Assembly: GCA_934183355.1 (NCBI GenBank)
Contig: CAKPST010000043.1
Coordinates: 1 to 20,393, forward strand
DNA length: 20,393 nt
Origin: an uncultured Prevotella sp.
GTDB lineage: Bacteria > Bacteroidota > Bacteroidia > Bacteroidales > Bacteroidaceae
Direction of reading: 5' to 3'
The translations under genes and the position numbers were made by a program. Each line of letters begins with the position of its first letter. The first letter of the stretch is position 1. This document shows, piece by piece, positions 16,416-20,393 of the stretch. Below the pieces are notes generated by a model. The model was not told where the DNA came from and ran no database searches. It saw nothing but the letters and a program-made list of their open reading frames with translations.

Positions 16416-16787
16416 TTATCGTTTTAATTGAAAATTGACAATCGCGTCCACCGCCTCGGCACTCTCCATAGATATCGCCTTTCCAATATTGATATTCTCA
16501 TCAGGCATCACCTTCAGTGTCAGCAGAAAAGCCCCATTCTTAGTCTTGCTCACTCGTCCATGTGCCAACTTCTTGATAAGCTTCGACTGCGACTTTAGCC
16601 TGGGCTGTGCCACAAAGTCAAACGTTCCGTCTGTCATCTGTTGCGCCACACCGTGCATCCTCCGCATCCGCTGCACCACATCAGGCACCGGCTCATCAGG
16701 AGAAAACATGAAATACTTGCTCTCGTCGTAGAAAGCCATACCACCCAGCTGCACGTGCTGGCAAGAGTTGAATTGATTGTTGTTCAT
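16416..16787 (-). CDS. Small conserved hypothetical protein, first gene of the primase-like operon
   Basis: This 123-residue protein is not one I can assign. It has 'LGGMAFYDESKYFMFSPDEP' near the N-terminus, then 'VVQRMRRMHG', 'FDFVAQPRLKSQSKLIKKL', 'HGRVSKTKNGAFLLTLKV' and an alpha-helical end. The central basic segment (Arg, Lys, Gln, Ser) would suit nucleic-acid binding, but this is a composition argument only. I start at the ATG at 16787; an internal ATG at 16739 is an alternative. A longer in-frame extension to 16931 is rejected because it runs through a hairpin/T-run and promoter-like element. It precedes the primase-like gene by 33 nt and is preceded by an unusual structured leader, which suggests regulated expression of all three genes. 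Confidence 0.65.
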   Translation of the reverse strand: MNNNQFNSCQHVQLGGMAFYDESKYFMFSPDEPVPDVVQRMRRMHGVAQQMTDGTFDFVAQPRLKSQSKLIKKLAHGRVSKTKNGAFLLTLKVMPDENINIGKAISMESAEAVDAIVNFQLKR

Positions 16788-16815
16788 TTCTTTAAATTTT
16801 AAAATGTTAATAAAC

Positions 16816-16873
16816 AAAAAACACTCGCAACTCACACAGGTAGCCGTCAGGCTTACCGTCTGGATTACGAGTG
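16816..16873 (-). ncRNA. Structured leader or small RNA ending in a T-run, upstream of the small gene
   Basis: On the minus strand, a 6-bp outer stem (CACTCG at 16873-16868 with CGAGTG at 16827-16822) encloses an inner hairpin (GGTAAGCC with GGCTACC, GTCA loop, one bulged A; 16857-16839). The outer stem is followed at once by six T residues (16821-16816). This has the form of an intrinsic terminator 28 nt before the ATG at 16787. A TACATTTG element directly abuts it. If transcription starts about 4 nt after that element, part of the 5' arm would be missing, so the outer stem may be incomplete in RNA. Confidence 0.5.
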
Positions 16874-16881
16874 CAAATGTA
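16874..16881 (-). promoter_or_regulatory. Candidate -7 element for the structured leader / primase-like operon
   Basis: The minus strand reads TACATTTG, matching TAnnTTTG, immediately upstream of the structured leader. No TTTG was found 19-21 nt upstream; an inverted repeat sits in that area instead, so an activator-dependent promoter is possible. Confidence 0.5.
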
Positions 16882-16898
16882 GAGCAAAGAAACAGAGG

Positions 16899-16930
16899 TG
16901 CATTAGGTGGACAATCAATGCCCACCTGCA
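16899..16930. repeat. Inverted repeat AGGTGG/CCACCT
   Basis: AGGTGG at 16905-16910 pairs with CCACCT at 16922-16927 across an 11-nt loop, and TGC/GCA extends it past a 3-nt bulge. It lies upstream of the TACATTTG element, where an operator could sit. Its arms resemble those of the terminator at 16993-17034. Confidence 0.55.
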
Positions 16931-16934
16931 AGAT

Positions 16935-16960
16935 AGGCTTTCCATAAACAAGGAAAGCCT
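16935..16960. repeat. Inverted repeat AGGCTTTCC/GGAAAGCCT
   Basis: A perfect 9-bp inverted repeat (16935-16943 and 16952-16960) with an 8-nt A-rich spacer. It is not followed by a T-run on either strand, so it is more likely a protein-binding or recombination site than a terminator. Confidence 0.6.
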
Positions 16961-16986
16961 TATAGTCAACAAGTTATAATGGAGAT

Positions 16987-17034
16987 AAAAAAAAGGCAGG
17001 TGAATAATTAATAATCTAATCATCCACCTACCTT
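16987..17034 (-). terminator. Intrinsic terminator of the SMC-like operon
   Basis: On the minus strand, AAGGTAGGTGGAT (17034-17022) pairs with ATTCACCTGCCTT (17005-16993) at 11 of 13 positions. The stem runs into an eight-T tract (16994-16987). It begins 4 nt after the stop codon of the 173-residue protein, and so closes the right-hand operon. Confidence 0.75.
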
Positions 17035-17038
17035 GGTA

Positions 17039-17560
17039 TTAAAAACAGGTTTTCACACCCTGATAAGTCGTTACATCGTAATCATTCCCTCGCATCCATT
17101 CCTTTATCTTATTGCTGTAGGACGCTTCCGTAACGTCCGTTTTCAGCCCGCAGTCCTCAGTAAGAAATCTGAACACGGCACCACCCGACGGCTGCTTGGC
17201 AGTAAGACCCTTCTCGCACCATATCATCAAGAAGCACACCACCGCCTTGTTCAGCCCGTCACTCTTTTCTGTGACAAGCCGTCGTCCACTCATCTTATGC
17301 TCGCTCAGATAGCCCAAGAACCTCTCCTTCTCCCGATTCTTCACACCGACATTCTCCGTGGTAGCTCTTCCGTCAATAAAAAGAAATTGCTTGCGAGCGC
17401 CAGGCGAAGTATTTTGTTGTTTTGGTTTTTCATCAACCTCATCCATTAAAAAACCTTTTGTAATCTGCACGAGTTGCTCCGTTGAAATATTACCATTAAT
17501 GTTCAATTCTTTGTGATGGTCATTATGTATTGCCCCATCAGCATAATAATGGTTGCTCAT
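17039..17560 (-). CDS. Hypothetical protein (173 aa) with N-terminal HYYxxGAxH tag, last gene of SMC-like operon
   Basis: I do not recognise a named family. The first 20 residues (starting MSNHYYADGAIHNDHHKEL) contain a His/Tyr-rich tag that recurs near the C-terminus of the upstream 402-residue protein. A low-complexity linker (about 40-60, Pro/Gln/Lys) follows, then a compact, probably helical domain from about residue 75: 'REKERFLGYLSEHKMSGRR', 'LNKAVVCFLMIWCEKGL', 'AVFRFLTEDCGLKTDVTEASY'. This helical part has the look of a small DNA-binding or winged-helix-like unit, but no residue proves it. No signal peptide or membrane segment. It starts 25 nt after the stop of the upstream gene and ends at an intrinsic terminator. 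Lower GC than the ilv genes suggests horizontal origin. Confidence 0.65.
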   Translation of the reverse strand: MSNHYYADGAIHNDHHKELNINGNISTEQLVQITKGFLMDEVDEKPKQQNTSPGARKQFLFIDGRATTENVGVKNREKERFLGYLSEHKMSGRRLVTEKSDGLNKAVVCFLMIWCEKGLTAKQPSGGAVFRFLTEDCGLKTDVTEASYSNKIKEWMRGNDYDVTTYQGVKTCF

Positions 17561-17585
17561 ATCTAATACTAAATATTATTGATTA

Positions 17586-18794
17586 TTATTCGTCCTGCAA
17601 AAGTAGCGTATCTGCCATTTCTCTATGCGTGACTTGAAGGGTTTTGCTTTTATCTTCGTGTGTTGCTCCCGATTCATAATAATGAGTTGCTTGAATAGTC
17701 GGTTTAAGGGAAAGCGATTCCAAAGCCTTTGTATTTTCTTTTACTGCATCAGTGTTTTGCTGAATAGCTGTAGCGATGGCAGAATCAAATGAGAGTTTTG
17801 GACTTTTTTCTTGCTCTTTGTCCAACAGGTTCATCTTCTTTTTTAATATAGGCAGAATCTCAGCATATACAAAGAAAGAACACACAGCAGTACGACTTAT
17901 CAACCTTCTGTTCTTGAATAAAAGCATATTAATATTGGCAATTTTACCACTATTATATTCATCCATCAGCTCATTGAGTGACAATTCTGTCCGGATTTCA
18001 TCATCTGTCATTGAATTTTTCCCATGTTGGCTTCTATAGTCTTCAATATCGTATTTCGTAAACTCATTACCAATCAATTCTATCAACTTAGAATTAGATA
18101 GTTCTGTCTTGAGTTTATCGCGATATTCTTTAAGCAGATTGATTTTCCTTCTATTTGAATATGAACCATCACAGATTCGTTGAACATTAGAAACAGCCTC
18201 TTGGCATTCGTTTAAGAATCTCTCTTTCTGTTGCTCACTATACTTCAAAAGCAAATCGTCAGATGGTTTCTGGAGCAAATCATTTATTTTACTTAAGATT
18301 AGCAGAAGATGTTGTATTGCTCCAAACACAATATTGCCATAGGTTATGCTTCCATACTTATCTTTCTCTATGTTTTTGAAGAATTCAGACACAGTCTTGC
18401 CTTCTACGTATTTGGCATGTTTGAATGCGGAATTTAGATTCTTACTATAGGTTTTGCGTCGTTTCTCTTTAATATCATTTGTTGTCAGTCCATTTCCCAG
18501 GTCCATATCTGCATCATCGATACATGCATTTTGTTGAGCTTTTTCAAGGAATTCATCCCAATTATTATAAGACTTCCAATATTCAAAGTCTACATCTGCG
18601 TCAGCATTTTCTCCGAAAGGCAACTTTTTACACCATGCACAGTAAAGTTGTTCAAACAAGCATGTGGTATCAATAATCTCTGACACCAATGCAAGTCTGA
18701 ACAACTTATTTGAGACAATAAATGACGTATCGAAATGATCCAATGCAGAACGGAGGTTTTCGAGCGTGTGTAAATGGAGTGACTTTTCGTACAT
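17586..18794 (-). CDS. Hypothetical protein (402 aa), third visible gene of SMC-like operon
   Basis: I do not recognise this family. The protein is acidic and mostly helical. The N-terminal 60 residues ('LENLRSALDHFDTSFIVSNKL', 'LFEQLYCAWCKKLPFG') are hydrophobic-helical with a 'CAWC' pair. Residues about 95-150 are charged. A hydrophobic helix near 'NIVFGAIQHLLLILSKINDLL' is amphipathic rather than clearly membrane-spanning. A long helical region follows ('NVQRICDGSYSNRRKINLLK', 'KIANINMLLFKNRRLISRTA'). The C-terminus has a coiled-coil-like 'AIQQNTDAVKENTKALESL' followed by a 'HYYESGATHEDKSKTL' tag at about 371-386. Start ATG at 18794 lies 8 nt after the upstream stop, so translation is probably coupled. 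A partner role for the SMC-like ATPase is inferred only from operon structure. Confidence 0.62.
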   Translation of the reverse strand: MYEKSLHLHTLENLRSALDHFDTSFIVSNKLFRLALVSEIIDTTCLFEQLYCAWCKKLPFGENADADVDFEYWKSYNNWDEFLEKAQQNACIDDADMDLGNGLTTNDIKEKRRKTYSKNLNSAFKHAKYVEGKTVSEFFKNIEKDKYGSITYGNIVFGAIQHLLLILSKINDLLQKPSDDLLLKYSEQQKERFLNECQEAVSNVQRICDGSYSNRRKINLLKEYRDKLKTELSNSKLIELIGNEFTKYDIEDYRSQHGKNSMTDDEIRTELSLNELMDEYNSGKIANINMLLFKNRRLISRTAVCSFFVYAEILPILKKKMNLLDKEQEKSPKLSFDSAIATAIQQNTDAVKENTKALESLSLKPTIQATHYYESGATHEDKSKTLQVTHREMADTLLLQDE

Positions 18795-18802
18795 TTGCTA
18801 TT

Positions 18803-19300
18803 TTATTTGGTTGGAAGGTCTTGAAGGATTTCAACAAAGATAGTCGGTGAAGAGAACATTGCGCGTTCATTCTCCCATTTCTGGTAAAGGTATTCAAAAC
18901 CAGCATTAGCATAGCCCTCAATCTCTCTCTCAAGAGAACGGATAAATTCTCCAACCGTTTTTTCGTCAGCATTTTCCAAATCCATCCATTTATAGCCGTA
19001 TGACTCTGAACGGTTCAGCATCATCATGACTATAAAATCACGGATCGGAGTAGGTTTCCATTTAGACATTACAGCAAACTCATACTTATTTTCCTTTGGT
19101 TCTAAGTATACAGGTTGTCCTAAGCGTACACCAATAACGCAAGCATACATGAAGGTCTGGTAGATTGGGCCGAATTGTGCCACATCACCAGATCCCGTCT
19201 TTTCGCCTATATTGGAAATTGTATCTATCATTGAGCGGTACTTCTCGCTGTAATGAGGGCGAAGGTCATTTATTTTATCTTTCAGTGTTGAGCTGTTCAT
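18803..19300 (-). CDS. Small helical protein (165 aa) directly downstream of SMC-like ATPase
   Basis: I cannot name this family. The protein is helical with conserved-looking blocks: 'RPHYSEKYRSMIDTI', 'FGPIYQTFMYACVIGVRLGQ', 'WKPTPIRDFIVMMMLNRSES', 'VGEFIRSLEREIEGYANAGFEYL'. The 'FxTFMxAxxIG ... PIRDFIxxMML ... EGYANAGFEYL' pattern resembles small accessory proteins paired with SMC- or DndD-like ATPases in bacterial defence islands (for example the position of DndE or LmuC), but I see no sequence motif that ties it to either. It starts 11 nt after the ATPase stop and ends 8 nt before the next gene. No signal or membrane segment. A structural or accessory subunit of the ATPase is the most likely role. 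Confidence 0.65.
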   Translation of the reverse strand: MNSSTLKDKINDLRPHYSEKYRSMIDTISNIGEKTGSGDVAQFGPIYQTFMYACVIGVRLGQPVYLEPKENKYEFAVMSKWKPTPIRDFIVMMMLNRSESYGYKWMDLENADEKTVGEFIRSLEREIEGYANAGFEYLYQKWENERAMFSSPTIFVEILQDLPTK

Positions 19301-19311
19301 ACTAATAATTA

Positions 19312-20393
19312 TTATTCAGAATAACACATTTTCTTAGTTATAAGGTTTGAAGAGTCGGCACGCTCTTCTATATAGTTGACGTAGAAGGTGCCCTTGAGCT
19401 TACCCTCTCGCATACGCTTTGCTATTTCCAGGCCACCTGGCAGAATATACTGTTTAGATTCAGGATCGTACAAATCCTTTATCATAATGATACTCTGTCT
19501 GAACACCTGTGGAGCTATATCAAGAAAATTGTTGACAAACCTCACTCCAAACTCAGAGAATGGGGCATCGGATATGAAAGGATAGTCAAAACTCTTTTCG
19601 TTTTCCTTTGCCGATATAATTGACATAACAATTGCCAACTGTTTCATACGCTGAAAACCAGTTCCGTTACCAAACAATTCCTCGCCGTTTCTGTCAACAA
19701 CCTTCACTTTTACCGTTCCGTCTTCCTCTCGTTTAAAAACAAGGGTACCACCAAGCGTTTGATTGCCGGCAGTCAATTCTGCATACATTTTGTTTGCTAC
19801 TGTTTGCAATTTATCAACAATACCTTTGAATATGCGCTCTTTTGTTTCAGCAAACATGTCTGCAACAACCTGCATGTCTGCATACAACTTTTCAGCCCTT
19901 ATGACTTGTGTGTTATTTTGCTTCTTGCTAAGAGTATTACGAACTTTTTTTAGACTATCTTCCCAAACTTTAATTTTACACGTTAATGATTGAATCAGTT
20001 CTGTTTTATCAGTTTGTGTTTTCTTTGCATTATTATAGCTGGAAAGTGTTATGCGGTCTGCTTCAGGCGTTGTATCTCCAGTTCCAAGCAAGGCCATCTC
20101 GTTCCCTCTTTGTTCTACAACATTCTCCTGTTGCTCTATATTTTTGTCGAGCGACTCTAAAGCATCCATATATTGCCTAAAATCATCAGCTATGCAAGGA
20201 ATTGTTGTCTCATAGCGTCCAGTTATCTTCTGTATGTCTCCATAAAACTGTACGAATGAATCCGACGTAAGCATAGCTCTGCGCGGACGATTCATAACTT
20301 TTTGTATATGAAGCCATGGTATTGAACCTCTCGGCGCTTCTCTGTCACACACCTCGCAATGACACTTCTCTAGCATACGCTGCAGTGATGGGG
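19312..20393 (-). CDS. SMC/Rad50/DndD-like ATPase with zinc hook, C-terminal part (5' end outside window)
   Basis: The frame is open to the window edge, so the N-terminal ATPase half lies beyond 20393; an internal ATG at 20376 is probably not the true start. The visible 360 residues begin just before a 'CHCEVC' zinc hook, as at the apex of Rad50-type coiled coils. Charged coiled coil follows ('DALESLDKNIEQQENVVEQR', 'WEDSLKKVRNTLSKKQNNT'), then the C-terminal head. In the head, 'NGTGFQRMKQLAIVMSII' stands where the ABC signature is expected and 'YPFISDAPFSEFG' stands at Walker B. The Asp-Ala-Pro in place of Asp-Glu-Pro resembles DndD-type ATPases (Asp-Thr-Pro). 'QSIIMIKDLYD' is the final strand. 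Such ATPases act on DNA ends or foreign DNA in repair and defence. It is the first visible gene of a four-gene operon. Confidence 0.8.
   Translation of the reverse strand, partial: PSLQRMLEKCHCEVCDREAPRGSIPWLHIQKVMNRPRRAMLTSDSFVQFYGDIQKITGRYETTIPCIADDFRQYMDALESLDKNIEQQENVVEQRGNEMALLGTGDTTPEADRITLSSYNNAKKTQTDKTELIQSLTCKIKVWEDSLKKVRNTLSKKQNNTQVIRAEKLYADMQVVADMFAETKERIFKGIVDKLQTVANKMYAELTAGNQTLGGTLVFKREEDGTVKVKVVDRNGEELFGNGTGFQRMKQLAIVMSIISAKENEKSFDYPFISDAPFSEFGVRFVNNFLDIAPQVFRQSIIMIKDLYDPESKQYILPGGLEIAKRMREGKLKGTFYVNYIEERADSSNLITKKMCYSE

Noticed and set aside
16788..16931. 48-codon N-terminal extension of the small protein at 16416-16787
   Set aside because: It would cross a hairpin with T-run and a TAnnTTTG element; Cys-rich sequence with no resemblance to the rest.

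Overview
The window looks like a chromosomal segment from a Bacteroidales bacterium, most likely a Prevotella/Segatella-type member. This is inferred from four signs: TTTG-N19-TAnnTTTG promoters, few Shine-Dalgarno sites, the style of the encoded proteins (IlvC starting MAQMNFGG, a secreted protein ending in an 'IYNLxGQR ... GIYIVDGKK' tail), and mid-range GC in the core genes. No rRNA, tRNA, CRISPR array or complete insertion sequence was seen.

Layout. (1) 1-111 is the C-terminal end of a YafQ/RelE-type toxin cut by the window edge. (2) 157-3660 holds accessory housekeeping genes: an endonuclease/exonuclease/phosphatase-fold protein, convergent dusB (tRNA dihydrouridine synthase), and a secreted hypothetical protein. 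(3) 3883-10016 is a branched-chain amino acid block, ilvD-ilvB-ilvN-acyl-ACP thioesterase-ilvC. It has a promoter before ilvD, a second perfect promoter just before ilvC, a large hairpin element inside the operon and a strong bidirectional terminator after ilvC. (4) 10225-13467 (minus) is a 1080-residue secreted tricorn-like S41 protease. (5) 13601-16787 (minus) is a three-gene unit: a small conserved protein, a primase/helicase-like protein with a BT4734/VirE-type N-terminus, and a DUF5675-like protein. It has a structured leader ending in a T-run. (6) 17039-20393 (minus) is a tightly packed, AT-rich four-gene operon: a partial SMC/Rad50/DndD-like ATPase with a CxxC zinc hook, then proteins of 165, 402 and 173 residues that I do not recognise, closed by an intrinsic terminator.

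How they work together. IlvB/IlvN (acetolactate synthase), IlvC (ketol-acid reductoisomerase) and IlvD (dihydroxyacid dehydratase) give the common valine/isoleucine pathway; the thioesterase is a lipid enzyme embedded in that operon. The best candidate for an undescribed system is the right-hand operon. A hooked SMC-like ATPase is followed 11 nt later by a small helical protein, then by two proteins that share a short His-Tyr-Tyr...Gly-Ala-x-His tag (at the C-terminus of one and the N-terminus of the next). Its base composition differs sharply from the ilv genes, and it ends in a cluster of inverted repeats. This suggests a horizontally acquired defence or DNA-processing module, of which only the downstream part is visible.
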